A program made the position numbers and the translations under genes. The notes beneath the pieces were generated by a model. It saw only the letters and a program-made list of their open reading frames with translations, had not been told where the DNA came from and made no database searches. From Nocardioides insulae DSM 17944 (GTDB lineage Bacteria > Actinomycetota > Actinomycetes > Propionibacteriales > Nocardioidaceae), in the NCBI RefSeq assembly GCF_000422825.1, contig NZ_KE383928.1, forward strand, positions 310,001 to 374,000: a DNA stretch of 64,000 nt, written 5' to 3'. The number at the start of each line of letters is the position of its first letter. Positions within the stretch are counted from its first letter, which is position 1. Shown in pieces: positions 27,369 through 36,520 of the stretch.

Positions 27369-28286
27369 ATGCGACGCCTCATGGGATCCAGTAAAGCTGC
27401 CGCGATGCGGGCCGGGCAGGGTGCACGACGCCTGGGGAGCAGTGCCCGGCACACGCTCGCGACGTGGGCAGCGACGCCAGGCGCCGCTCCCGGGTATGAG
27501 TTCGAGATCTCCCGGCCCAACAAGCAGTGCCTGGTCTGCGCTGGCGAGCACCTGCGCCGGCGTCAGCTCGCCTACTCTGGCGACCCGACGCTCACCTGCC
27601 GCACGCGACGCTGTCTCGACTGTGGATTCGTGACCATCGTGCGAAGCGAAAGTGGCAAGTATCGCGAGATCACCAGCTTCGAGGACCTTCCGCGCGGGCG
27701 GAGGGCCGGAACGGTGGATCGGCCTGGCCGCGAGTTCCAGATGGGTCGCATGGGGCTTGAGATCTTGGCTGCCGAGGCGCCCGATGTCCTGCTCTACGGG
27801 GTCGGATCGAGCATGGACAACCTCCATCTGGAGAAGCTGGGCCGGACCGGCATGGTCGGTGTCGGCGACATCATGCAGGTTCGCTCCGATGAGCACTTCT
27901 TCGATATCAGCAGGCCGGCGGAGCAGCGCTTCGATCTCGTCATCGCGAGCGAGGTGATCGAGCACTTCCGTACACCTCGTCCGGACTTCCGACACATGCT
28001 CGACTACGTCGAGGACGATGGTCTGCTCATCTGCGGCACCGACATCAACGATGGATACAGCGAGCTGCGCAAGCACCGCTACATCTTCTATCCCGACCAC
28101 ACCTCGTACTACACACCGGAAGCGCTCGCCGTCATCGCTCGTGCGGAGGGTTGGCTGGTCGACTTCCGCGCCGTCGGCCGTGGTCGGAAGCGTTACGTCT
28201 TCCTCAGTCGATCACGCGACGTGATGGACCGGGTGGCTCTGTACTTCGGGCACCACGCACTCGCGCCGATGGAGTCGTCGGGCTGA
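27369..28286 (+). CDS. Class I methyltransferase-fold protein with N-terminal Cys cluster
   Basis: 305 aa. After a basic N-terminus, a probable zinc ribbon is seen: CLVC at the start, then CRTRRCLDCGF about 20 residues later. A Methyltransf_23-like domain follows: VLLYGVGSSMDNLHLEKLG replaces the usual ExGxGxG motif I, then FDLVIASEVIEHFRTPRPDF is a good motif IV/V region, ending with YIFYPDHTSYYTPEAL. Family members modify nucleotide-sugar-derived glycans or act as methyltransferase-fold scaffolds. The unusual motif I leaves SAM binding open. First gene of glycan block C. Confidence 0.68.
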   Translation: MRRLMGSSKAAAMRAGQGARRLGSSARHTLATWAATPGAAPGYEFEISRPNKQCLVCAGEHLRRRQLAYSGDPTLTCRTRRCLDCGFVTIVRSESGKYREITSFEDLPRGRRAGTVDRPGREFQMGRMGLEILAAEAPDVLLYGVGSSMDNLHLEKLGRTGMVGVGDIMQVRSDEHFFDISRPAEQRFDLVIASEVIEHFRTPRPDFRHMLDYVEDDGLLICGTDINDGYSELRKHRYIFYPDHTSYYTPEALAVIARAEGWLVDFRAVGRGRKRYVFLSRSRDVMDRVALYFGHHALAPMESSG

Positions 28287-28365
28287 GCACCACCTGCCGA
28301 CCTCGTGCGCGATGAGCCCGTCGCCTGATCCCGTGGGCCGGACAGGAGTGGCCCTCCTGACCTAC

Positions 28366-28371
28366 TACACT
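28366..28371 (+). promoter_or_regulatory. Possible -10 box upstream of the nucleotide-sugar dehydrogenase
   Basis: TACACT about 107 bases before the ATG at 28478, in the only AT-richer patch of the 191-bp intergenic region. No convincing -35 is seen, so this is tentative. Confidence 0.25.
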
Positions 28372-28477
28372 TCGCTGACCGGAGGCGGAATCCGGCGGCC
28401 GGACGGGCGCTGACGCCACCTGTTTGGACGAGGCCGGAGATGGAGAGCACGTTGGGCAGCACCGAGGGCAGATCTGC

Positions 28478-29737
28478 ATGACCACCACCGTCGTCGTAGT
28501 CGGTCAAGGGTACGTCGGGTTGCCGTTGTCCATGGCCGCAGTCGAGGCCGGGTTCGACGTGATCGGTCTGGAGTCGGACCCGGACCGGTTGAACCGGCTG
28601 CGGGCCGGTGACTCGTTCGTGGAGGACATCTCCTCGGAGGTTCTCACTGCTGCCCTCGCCAGCGGCCGGTACCGGCCCAGCGGGACGTGGACCGACACTC
28701 GCGGCTTCGACATCTGCGTGATCACCGTGCCGACGCCGCTGCGAGAGGGTGCCCCGGACCTGCGGTATATCGAGGAAGCCGCCTCTCAGATGTCTCCCCA
28801 CCTCACCGAGGGAGCATTGGTGGTGCTCGAGTCGACCACCTATCCGGGCACCACCGACCAGGTTCTCCAGCCGATCCTGGAGGAGGGCAGTGGCCTGAAA
28901 GCGGGCAGGGACTTCTTTCTCGGCTACAGCCCGGAGCGGATCGACCCCGGCAACAAGACCTGGCAGTTGGCCAACACGCCAAAAGTGGTCTCCGGCATCG
29001 ACGATGAGTCTCTCGTCAGGGTGATGAGTTTCTACGGCCGCATCGTGGAGAACCCGGTACCAGTCTCGAGCACTCGTACCGCAGAGATGACGAAGCTGCT
29101 CGAGAACACATTCCGGCATGTCAACATCGCGCTGGTCAACGAGATCGCCTCGGTGTCGCGCCCGCTCGGCGTCGACATCTGGGAGGCCATCGACGCGGCG
29201 GACTCCAAACCGTTCGGGTACATGCGCTTCACCCCGGGGCCCGGTGTCGGAGGACATTGCCTGCCGATCGATCCGTCGTACCTGCTGTGGCAGGTCCGGC
29301 AGGCGTCCCGCGGCGACATCCGCATGATCGCGGCCGCAAACGACATCAACGACCACATGCCCGACTACGTGGTCGAGCGCCTCCGGGACGGTCTCAACGA
29401 CCGCGGCCTGGCGGTGAACGGATCGAAGATCCTCTTGCTCGGACTCGCCTACAAGAAGAACGTCGGGGACATCCGGGAGTCACCTGCGTTGGTGGTGGCC
29501 GAGCAGTTGGTCCGTCTCAAGGCGGACCTCCATGTCGTGGAGCCCTACCTCGGCGACGAGCGGTTCCCGCCAGAGGTGGCGAAGGCCGAGCTCACCGAGG
29601 CTGAGCTCGCCTCGGCTGACGCCGTCGTACTGCTCACCGACCATGACGTGTTCGACTACGACCTGATCGCGTCCCACGGGCGCTACGTCCTCGACACCCG
29701 GAATCGGTGTCGTGGCAAACACGTGGAACGGCTCTGA
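28478..29737 (+). CDS. Nucleotide-sugar 6-dehydrogenase (UDP-ManNAc/GlcNAc/Glc type)
   Basis: 419 aa. VVVVGQGYVGLPLSMAA binds NAD, and the catalytic Cys261 lies in GPGVGGHCLPIDPSYL. TKLLENTFRHVNIALVNEI and LLGLAYKKNVGDIRESPAL complete the three-domain UDPG_MGDP_dh architecture. It oxidises C6 of a UDP-sugar twice to give a uronic acid. The GHCLPIDP context resembles the WecC group (UDP-N-acetylmannosamine dehydrogenase) more than plain UDP-glucose dehydrogenases, but the substrate is not certain. It suggests the surface polymer carries an acidic sugar. The ATG at 28478 has GAGGG about 9 bases upstream. Confidence 0.87.
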   Translation: MTTTVVVVGQGYVGLPLSMAAVEAGFDVIGLESDPDRLNRLRAGDSFVEDISSEVLTAALASGRYRPSGTWTDTRGFDICVITVPTPLREGAPDLRYIEEAASQMSPHLTEGALVVLESTTYPGTTDQVLQPILEEGSGLKAGRDFFLGYSPERIDPGNKTWQLANTPKVVSGIDDESLVRVMSFYGRIVENPVPVSSTRTAEMTKLLENTFRHVNIALVNEIASVSRPLGVDIWEAIDAADSKPFGYMRFTPGPGVGGHCLPIDPSYLLWQVRQASRGDIRMIAAANDINDHMPDYVVERLRDGLNDRGLAVNGSKILLLGLAYKKNVGDIRESPALVVAEQLVRLKADLHVVEPYLGDERFPPEVAKAELTEAELASADAVVLLTDHDVFDYDLIASHGRYVLDTRNRCRGKHVERL

Positions 29738-29792
29738 CCTTGCCCGACTGGTCTCCCGTCAGCCATGAGCATGCCCAGTTCAGAGAGGTTCG

Positions 29793-31733
29793 GTGACCCG
29801 AGTGTCGGATCCGACGGTCAGCATCATCATTCCGGCCTACAACGCCCTGCCGTACCTGGAGCGGTGCCTGCAGTCCGTCGTGGACCAGACCCTGGAGCGA
29901 GGGAAGTTGGAGGTCATCGTCATCGACGATGGCTCCACGGACGGGACGGATGAAGCCGCGGACCGATGGTCGGCCCGCTATCCCGAGCTCTTCCGCGTGC
30001 TCCACCGGGGTGGCTCGGGAGGGCCGGCCGGGCCGCGAAATGTCGGACTCGATGCGGCACGGGGTGAATATGTCTTCTTCCTCGACGCCGACGACTTCCT
30101 CGGCGAGGAGGCCCTCGAGCGGATGTTGGCGGTGGCGCGGGAGCAAGACTCTGACATCGTGCTGGGTCGGATGGTCAGCCACAACGGTCGGGGCGTCCCC
30201 GAGTCGATGTTCAAGCGGACCAACGTGGATGCGGACCTGGCTCGGTCGCGGGTGTACTGGACCTTGGCCCCCCTGAAGTTGTTCCGCCGAGCCCTCATCG
30301 AGGAAAACCGGATCCGCTTCCCGGAGCATCTCCCGAACGGGTCGGATCAGCCGTTCACGGCCACGGCCTACTTCCGGGCCAAGAAGATCAGCGCCCTGGC
30401 TGATTACGACTACTACTTCGTGGTGCAGCGCGACGACGGTGGGCACGTCACCCAATCGGGGTCGGCTTCGAATCGGGCCGACATCGTTGAGGAGATGTGC
30501 GCACTCGTGGCCCGAGAGGTTCCCGAGGTCTCCGCCCGGGTCCCGTTCCTCACCCGCCACCTCCAGATCGACCTGGGCCTGGTGATGTCGTACCTGCCCG
30601 ATCTCCCGCTCGGTGAGCAAGAGGCACTGTTCGGGAGGATCAGAGCGCTCCTCGAGGAGCATCTCGACGACGAGATCCTCCGACGGCTGACCCCTGACCT
30701 GCGGGTGGCATACAGCGTGGCACTGGGTGGATCGCTCGACCGGACAGTGGTCGCCGCCCGAGCCTTCGTCGAGAAGCCGTCCTATGCCATCACCACCGAG
30801 GCCGGCCGGGTCTATGCGCACCTCCCCTTCTTCCGTGACCCCGACGTCGGCGTGGCTGACGAGTGCTACGACGTCACTGACCGGGTCAGGGTGGTCAGCA
30901 GTCTGACCACCTACGCCTGCCGTTCGGGAATCCTGCGGCTCGGGGGCTCGGCGAGGTTTCCACGTGTCCGCGGATCGCAGGTGCAGTTGATCGTGCAGCG
31001 TCGGGACAGGCCCGCCAGGAAGTTCGTCGTACCGGTGACCCACGACGACGACGGCACGTTCGAAGGGTCGGTGGACGTGAGTTCGCTCAGGGACGGCAAA
31101 CCGTTGGCGGCGGGCGTCTGGGACATCTACGTGCGGGTGGTGAACGGTGACCTCCGGGAGACCGCGCGTCTGGGAACCGGTGATCGCTGTCCGGAGCCGA
31201 CGCCTGTGGCGCTATCCGGCATGGCCGGCCGGTGGAACACGACGCTCGTGCCGTTCTTGACCCCGGCAGGGACGTTCAGCCTCGACCTCGGACGAACCAA
31301 GTTCCGCATTGCCGACCTGATCGGCACCTGGCGCGCGCAGTGGGAGGGGACCGAACTCGCCTTGACGACCACCACTGCGGTGGACGTCGACCTCCCGGTC
31401 GCGATCGAACTCGATACTCAGGGGAGTAGCGCGGTCTTCGACGGGCAGGTGCGCGAGGCCACGATCTCGGTGTCCATCCCCGTCGACCGGCTTCAGGAGG
31501 GGCGGTGGCGTGCGCGTGTCCGGATCGGTCCGGGAGCCACGCCTCTGCGGCGACGACTCTCGGTCAAGGGGCTACCGTCGATCTCCTGGCGGCGACGGAT
31601 GAGCGTCTGGTCCGTCGACGTCGTTCGCTTCCGCCCAACGCTGAACCTCGACATCGACCGGCGTAGCCCGGCGCAGCGGCTCGGTGCCGCTGGCCGAGCC
31701 GTTACCGGCCGGCAGGGGTCGAGGATCAGCTGA
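29793..31733 (+). CDS. GT2 glycosyltransferase with TarS-like C-terminal beta domains
   Basis: 646 aa. The N-terminal GT2 domain is complete: VSIIIPAYNALPYLERCLQ, VIDDGSTD, PAGPRNVGLDAARGEYVFF, LDADDF and the NGSDQPF acid motif. A helical linker follows (about 230-330), then beta-rich C-terminal repeats (about 340-620). This order matches TarS/TarP, the enzymes that attach GlcNAc to poly(ribitol phosphate) in Staphylococcus; the assignment is by architecture, not alignment. With the CDP-ribitol synthase in the same cluster, glycosylation of ribitol phosphate is a coherent role. GAGAGG precedes the GTG start by 6 bases. The 3' end overlaps the opposite-strand methyltransferase by 8 bases. Confidence 0.78.
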   Translation: MTRVSDPTVSIIIPAYNALPYLERCLQSVVDQTLERGKLEVIVIDDGSTDGTDEAADRWSARYPELFRVLHRGGSGGPAGPRNVGLDAARGEYVFFLDADDFLGEEALERMLAVAREQDSDIVLGRMVSHNGRGVPESMFKRTNVDADLARSRVYWTLAPLKLFRRALIEENRIRFPEHLPNGSDQPFTATAYFRAKKISALADYDYYFVVQRDDGGHVTQSGSASNRADIVEEMCALVAREVPEVSARVPFLTRHLQIDLGLVMSYLPDLPLGEQEALFGRIRALLEEHLDDEILRRLTPDLRVAYSVALGGSLDRTVVAARAFVEKPSYAITTEAGRVYAHLPFFRDPDVGVADECYDVTDRVRVVSSLTTYACRSGILRLGGSARFPRVRGSQVQLIVQRRDRPARKFVVPVTHDDDGTFEGSVDVSSLRDGKPLAAGVWDIYVRVVNGDLRETARLGTGDRCPEPTPVALSGMAGRWNTTLVPFLTPAGTFSLDLGRTKFRIADLIGTWRAQWEGTELALTTTTAVDVDLPVAIELDTQGSSAVFDGQVREATISVSIPVDRLQEGRWRARVRIGPGATPLRRRLSVKGLPSISWRRRMSVWSVDVVRFRPTLNLDIDRRSPAQRLGAAGRAVTGRQGSRIS

Positions 31734-32661
31734 CGCGGATGAGGGCGGCGCCCTTCTCCAGCGGCACCGTCTCCACGGTGAGACGGTCCGGATTCTCCGC
31801 CTGCCAACGCTTGACGACGTCCTGCTCCTTGGCGCGTCGGTAGTCGTCCAACACGATGTGCGCCCCACTCGGGAGACGATCGAGGAAGAACGGCACCGAC
31901 GGATAGCGGGAGTGCGGCGAGAGTGCACTCGGCGGACCGTCGACGAAGAAGAGTTCGACGTCGGTGATGTCCTGCCACGCCTCACCGGCGTACCAGTCGA
32001 CGGCGACCTCGCCGATGCGCACCGGCTCCAGGGGCGCGTAGCGCACCTCGGCGATGTCATCGACTCCGTGCCGCCGGAGCAGTTCGCGGGTCTCTTCGGC
32101 GTACGTCTCCAGATGCTCCAGCGCGATCACTCGTCCATCGATGCCGAAGCGCCGCATCGCCAGCGCGAAGCACAGGGTCGAGAGGCCGCTCCCGCACTCG
32201 ACGACGACCTTGGGGCGATGCCGGTCGATCAGGTCGACCAACATCAGGAGGAGGTCGGGTGAGGCCGGCCACCCGCGTGAGGCCGGGAGCGCATGGCGGA
32301 TGTCGATGATGCTGTAGAGATTCTGAAGGGCCTCGAGCTGCTTGAAGGAGCGATCGACCTCCCGCCGTACGAGGCTGTCGATCTTGGGGTCGTTCGCGGG
32401 TACCGGCGCGGATGTCGCAGCGGACTGGGCCTGCTGCTTGCCCTGCTTGGCCAGCTTGTTCATCCGTCGGCCCAGGTTCCTCTCCATACCCGCGCCCTGG
32501 CGCACCGAGGAGAGGGAGATCGCGAGCGTGGCGATGAGTAGCAACCCCAGGACGCCGAGGAGAAGCACGATTGCCGTCGACGCCGATGACACGACGACGA
32601 CGATGACGACCGCCGCGATCCAGATCGCCCCGCTCAGAGCGGCGAGCCCACGCATCCTCAT
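31726..32661 (-). CDS. Membrane-anchored class I methyltransferase
   Basis: 311 aa. Two adjoining hydrophobic helices at the N-terminus (about residues 5-50), a basic/Gln-rich linker, then a SAM fold: VVVECGSGLSTLCFALAM is motif I, VIALEHLETY the acidic loop, and VELFFVDGPPSALSPHSRYP and GAHIVLDDYRR complete a Methyltransf_24-type domain. The anchor should hold the enzyme at the inner membrane face, where lipid-linked polymer is made. Start uncertain: ATG 32661 was chosen; ATG 32655 and a TTG at 32679 are in frame and none has a clear ribosome site. Convergent with the TarS-like gene. Confidence 0.72.
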   Translation of the reverse strand: MRMRGLAALSGAIWIAAVVIVVVVSSASTAIVLLLGVLGLLLIATLAISLSSVRQGAGMERNLGRRMNKLAKQGKQQAQSAATSAPVPANDPKIDSLVRREVDRSFKQLEALQNLYSIIDIRHALPASRGWPASPDLLLMLVDLIDRHRPKVVVECGSGLSTLCFALAMRRFGIDGRVIALEHLETYAEETRELLRRHGVDDIAEVRYAPLEPVRIGEVAVDWYAGEAWQDITDVELFFVDGPPSALSPHSRYPSVPFFLDRLPSGAHIVLDDYRRAKEQDVVKRWQAENPDRLTVETVPLEKGAALIRVS

Positions 32662-32949
32662 TCGTGTACATCCAATCAAGGTGAGAACAATCGTGACCCC
32701 ACGTGGGTCACGCGATTCGGCGTCGCCGTCCGATGCCGCTCAGAGGGCTGGCCGAGGACTCGACGCTGCGGTGACGCTAGCAGGCAGGCACTTCGATGAC
32801 GCTTCCGCGCACCCGGAACGCCACCTCGGTCCGGGGGTGGGGGAGCCCTCGGCTCTCTGGGTCAGTTCGGTCGTCTGCGGTGGTCCATCCCCGTGCTGGT
32901 CGTCCATGCCACATGGGGCAGCGCCGCATGCATGATTCAGGATGTGCGC

Positions 32950-34617
32950 ATGGACTTCAGACGCTGGGGCAGGAGTACGACAACGGGGACCGTCGCCGAC
33001 GTTGCGCCAGTGTCGCGTCTCCAGAAGCGGGTCGCCTGGGTGATCGACACCTGGTTCGGCTCCGATGCCGAGCTGTTCGTGTTGATCATCCAGTCGGGGA
33101 GTCGTCATTCGCGACTCGAGACGTTCCTCCGGGCAAAGAACCCTCGCATCCGGGTGGAGCGAGTTTCCTCATCCCTGGATGACGACGCGTTGCACCTTGC
33201 CTTGGCCGCGTACGGGCAGTGTGACCTCCTGGTGGACACCGCGCCGGCTCACCCCACCAAGCCTGCTCGGTTGGCGCGGCTCCTCTTCCACACCAGACGA
33301 GGTGGCGCCCTGTTGTCCCACCTCGGAGATGTGCCTCGCGCGACCGCCGAGCAGAGGCGCGATTATCGCAGGGCTGTCGATCGAGTTATCGGCCTCAACG
33401 CCTCGGAGACGAGGGTCTGGCCCAACTTCATCGCGCTCAAGAACGCGCGCAGCGCGCTCGCAGTGGTCCGGGAGTCGCAGGCCACCGAGTTCCTCACCGC
33501 TGCGCCACACGTCGGTCGGGTGGTGACCGTTCAGCCGAGCCGCCGAGTGATCTCCGCGGCGCATGTGACGGCCTCGGATGCTGACCATCCTCAGATGCTC
33601 AAGCATGAGTGGACCACCCTGGAGTTGGCGCTGCGAGAGTACGTGCACTGCGTGACCCGTCCCGGGCAGGTGGTCGAGTCCGGCTCGGTCCTGATGCCCG
33701 ACAGCCTCCGTCAGCCATGGCTTCGAGGCAACAGGAACAGGTGGTCGGAATCGATCAATCGGTACTTCATTGATTCGGATTACGAGATTCCTCCGGAGGC
33801 AGTCCGTGCCACGGGTCCGCTCCCGCGGCGTCACGGCACCTACTTCCATCTCGACAACGAGTTTCGCGGACACTTCGGTCACACGCTCACCGATGTGGTG
33901 TCGAAGCTATGGGCCTGGCCGCTGGTCAAGGAACGGTATCCCGATGCGAAGGCACTGGTGCATGCCAACAAGCGGGGGGCGCCAGCGATGTGGGAGCGCG
34001 ACGTCCTCGAAGCAGCGGGGGTGGCTGGAGAGGATCTGGTCTACGAGCCGGGACCGGTGCATGTCGAACGGCTCCTGACGGCGACCCCGATGTTCGCACA
34101 GCCGGGGTACGCGCACCCGGACATGGTGGGCATCTGGCGGGGCATCGGGGACCGTCTGGTGGTGCGCTCGACGCGCCACCAGACGCCCCTGCGGATCTTC
34201 ATCGGGCGAAAGCTCGAGAAGCGGTCGTGTCGGAACTCGAGCGAGGTGGAGCGGTTCTTCGAATCGATGGGATTCACGGTCCTCTTCCCGGAGGAGTACG
34301 AGATCGCGGATCAGGTGAGTCTCTTCCGCGACGCTGAGGTCGTGGCCGGCTACGCCGGTAGCGGGATGTTCGGACTGGTCTGGGCGCGGGAGCCGAAGAA
34401 GGTGATCATGCTGACCTCGGAGTCGTACAGGGCGAAGAACGAATGGTTGATCGCGGGATTGGCGGGACACGATCTCCACATCGCTTGGTGTCGTAGCGAG
34501 GCGCGCTGGATCGACGGTGGATGGGAGCCCGGGGCGGAATCGATCCAGGCTGACTTCTCCTTCGACTTCGGACGTGAAGGGGAGTTCGTCCGGGAACTCG
34601 TGGCGGGGTGGGCCTGA
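32950..34617 (+). CDS. GT61-family glycosyltransferase (DUF563), copy 3
   Basis: 555 aa. Nearly block-for-block similar to the 23164 copy: LQKRVAWVIDTWFG, YFHLDNEFRGHFGHTLTDVVS, YEPGPVHVERLLTATPMFAQP, RSCRNSSEVERFFESMGF and VVAGYAGSGMFGLVWAREP. The ATG at 32950 was chosen because AGGA stands 7 bases before it and it aligns with the sister protein; ATG 32932 and the frame from 32893 add unmatched residues. Last gene of glycan block C, followed by nadB. Predicted sugar transferase of the wall polymer. Confidence 0.75.
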   Translation: MDFRRWGRSTTTGTVADVAPVSRLQKRVAWVIDTWFGSDAELFVLIIQSGSRHSRLETFLRAKNPRIRVERVSSSLDDDALHLALAAYGQCDLLVDTAPAHPTKPARLARLLFHTRRGGALLSHLGDVPRATAEQRRDYRRAVDRVIGLNASETRVWPNFIALKNARSALAVVRESQATEFLTAAPHVGRVVTVQPSRRVISAAHVTASDADHPQMLKHEWTTLELALREYVHCVTRPGQVVESGSVLMPDSLRQPWLRGNRNRWSESINRYFIDSDYEIPPEAVRATGPLPRRHGTYFHLDNEFRGHFGHTLTDVVSKLWAWPLVKERYPDAKALVHANKRGAPAMWERDVLEAAGVAGEDLVYEPGPVHVERLLTATPMFAQPGYAHPDMVGIWRGIGDRLVVRSTRHQTPLRIFIGRKLEKRSCRNSSEVERFFESMGFTVLFPEEYEIADQVSLFRDAEVVAGYAGSGMFGLVWAREPKKVIMLTSESYRAKNEWLIAGLAGHDLHIAWCRSEARWIDGGWEPGAESIQADFSFDFGREGEFVRELVAGWA

Positions 34618-34740
34618 CTGCTGGAAACAGGGGCTCGAGGGCGGCTGGCGATCCCAGCGCTGACGCCCACGTCGGCGTTCGATCACGGGGCGCCGGCGGT
34701 CGGGGGACGGGCCCCGGAGATGCAGTTGCCTGTGACGCGT

Positions 34741-34746
34741 TAGTCT
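34741..34746 (+). promoter_or_regulatory. -10 box of a leaderless promoter for nadB
   Basis: TAGTCT, 6 bases, then the GTG at 34753. It gives nadB-nadC-coaX a promoter independent of the glycan genes before it. Confidence 0.5.
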
Positions 34747-34752
34747 CCGCGC

Positions 34753-36507
34753 GTGACCTCGCCCGAGCTCCGACTCCCCGGCCGGCTGCGTGCCCCGGCG
34801 CCGGGCTGGAGCACGCGCGCCGACGTGGTGGTGATCGGCTCCGGCATCGCCGGGCTGACCGCCGCCCTGCGCCTGGTGGACCAGGTCGGGCGAGTGCTGG
34901 TGGTGACCAAGGACGTCCTGGACGCCGGGTCGACGACCTGGGCGCAGGGCGGGATCGCGGCCGCGCTCGGCCCCGGAGACACCCCCGAACAGCATCTGGC
35001 AGACACCCTGGTGGCGGGGGCCGGCGCCTGTGACCGGGAGGCCGTCCGCGCGCTGGTCACCGAGGGTCCGGCCGCCGTATGGGACCTGATCGAGCTCGGC
35101 ACCCGGTTCGACCTCCACGACGACGGTCACCTCTCGCTCACCCGTGAGGGTGGCCATCACCGTGACCGGATCGCCCACGCCGGCGGCGACGCCACCGGCG
35201 CCGAGATCCAGCGGGCCCTGCTCGCCGCGGTGGCGGACAACCCCCGGATCGAAGTGATCGCGCACGCCCTCGCCCTCGATCTCCAGCTCGGCCAGGACGG
35301 CGGCGTCGCGGGAGTCACCCTGCACGTGCTCGGCGAGGGGCAGCGCGACGGTGTCGGTGCGGTGGACTGCCGAGCCGTCGTACTCGCCAGCGGCGGGCTG
35401 GGCCAGGTCTTCGACCAGACCACCAACCCGGTCGTCTCCACCGGCGACGGTGCTGCCCTGGCCCTGCGGGCGGGTGCGGTCCTGCGCGACCTGGAGTTCG
35501 TCCAGTTCCACCCGACCGTGATGTACCTCGGCGCCGACTCGCGCGGGCAGCAGCCGCTGGTCTCCGAGGCGGTGCGCGGCGAGGGTGCGTTCCTCGTCGA
35601 CGAGCGTGGCCGGCGGCTGATGGACGGCGTACACCCGCTGGCAGACCTGGCGCCACGGGACGTGGTGGCCAAGGCGATCATGACCCGCATGGTGTCCTCC
35701 GGCCGGCCGCACATGTGGCTGGACGCGCGCCACCTCGGCCGGGCCGGGGCGGAGGACGACGCCGGTGCCAGGGCCTTCTGGGAACGCCGGTTCCCCACCA
35801 TCCACGCCACCTGCCTCGCCCACGGAATCGACCCGGTGACCGACCTGATCCCCGTCGCGCCCGCCTGCCACTACGCCTCCGGCGGGGTGCGCACCGACCT
35901 GTGGGGTCGCACCGGCGTACCCGGCCTCTACGCCACCGGCGAGGTCGCCTGCTCCGGCGTGCACGGAGCCAACCGACTGGCCTCCAACTCCCTGCTGGAG
36001 GGACTGGTCTTCTCCCGCCGGATCGCCGAGGTGCTGCCCGGCGAGCTCCGGCCGTACGCCGACCCGGCGCCCGACCTGCGTGACGAGGGGCTGATCAGCG
36101 GTGCCGTCCGAGCCGACCTCCAGGCACTGATGTCGGACCGGGCCGGGGTGCTGCGGCATGCGCCGGGGTTGAGCGAGGCCGCCGACCGGCTGGTCGGCCT
36201 CGCGGCGGATGCCACCGACCGGCCCGACCCGGCCGCGTGGGAGACCACCAACCTGGTCACCGTGGCGGCCGCGCTCGCGCTGGCTGCCGCCCGGCGCGAG
36301 GAGACCCGCGGGTCGCACTGGCGCGAGGACTTCCCCGACCGCGAGGACGCCCGTTGGGCCGGCCATCTCGACGCCCGGCTCACCGAGGACGGCTCCCTGC
36401 GCCTGGACTTCGTGCCGTCCGTGGCCACCGACCTGACCCCGACGCCGGCCCCACCCGGCTGTGCGTCCCACCCCGACCACCGCCCTGACCACCCTGCCCA
36501 GGCCTGA
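34753..36507 (+). CDS. nadB: L-aspartate oxidase
   Basis: First step of de novo NAD synthesis: FAD-dependent oxidation of L-aspartate to iminoaspartate. 584 aa. VVVIGSGIAGLTAALRL binds FAD, followed by STTWAQGGIAAALGPGD, a RTHHRDRIAHAGG-like REGGHH segment, FVQFHPT, ACHYASGGVRTD and GANRLASNSLLEGLVF, all typical. GTG start. nadA (quinolinate synthase), often upstream, is not in the window. nadC begins 13 bases after its stop. Confidence 0.95.
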   Translation: MTSPELRLPGRLRAPAPGWSTRADVVVIGSGIAGLTAALRLVDQVGRVLVVTKDVLDAGSTTWAQGGIAAALGPGDTPEQHLADTLVAGAGACDREAVRALVTEGPAAVWDLIELGTRFDLHDDGHLSLTREGGHHRDRIAHAGGDATGAEIQRALLAAVADNPRIEVIAHALALDLQLGQDGGVAGVTLHVLGEGQRDGVGAVDCRAVVLASGGLGQVFDQTTNPVVSTGDGAALALRAGAVLRDLEFVQFHPTVMYLGADSRGQQPLVSEAVRGEGAFLVDERGRRLMDGVHPLADLAPRDVVAKAIMTRMVSSGRPHMWLDARHLGRAGAEDDAGARAFWERRFPTIHATCLAHGIDPVTDLIPVAPACHYASGGVRTDLWGRTGVPGLYATGEVACSGVHGANRLASNSLLEGLVFSRRIAEVLPGELRPYADPAPDLRDEGLISGAVRADLQALMSDRAGVLRHAPGLSEAADRLVGLAADATDRPDPAAWETTNLVTVAAALALAAARREETRGSHWREDFPDREDARWAGHLDARLTEDGSLRLDFVPSVATDLTPTPAPPGCASHPDHRPDHPAQA

Positions 36508-36520
36508 TGGAGGAAACACC

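Noticed and set aside
6596..34617. Glycan blocks as a mobile genetic element
   Set aside because: No integrase, transposase, tRNA, flanking direct repeat or inverted repeat was seen at the block borders.
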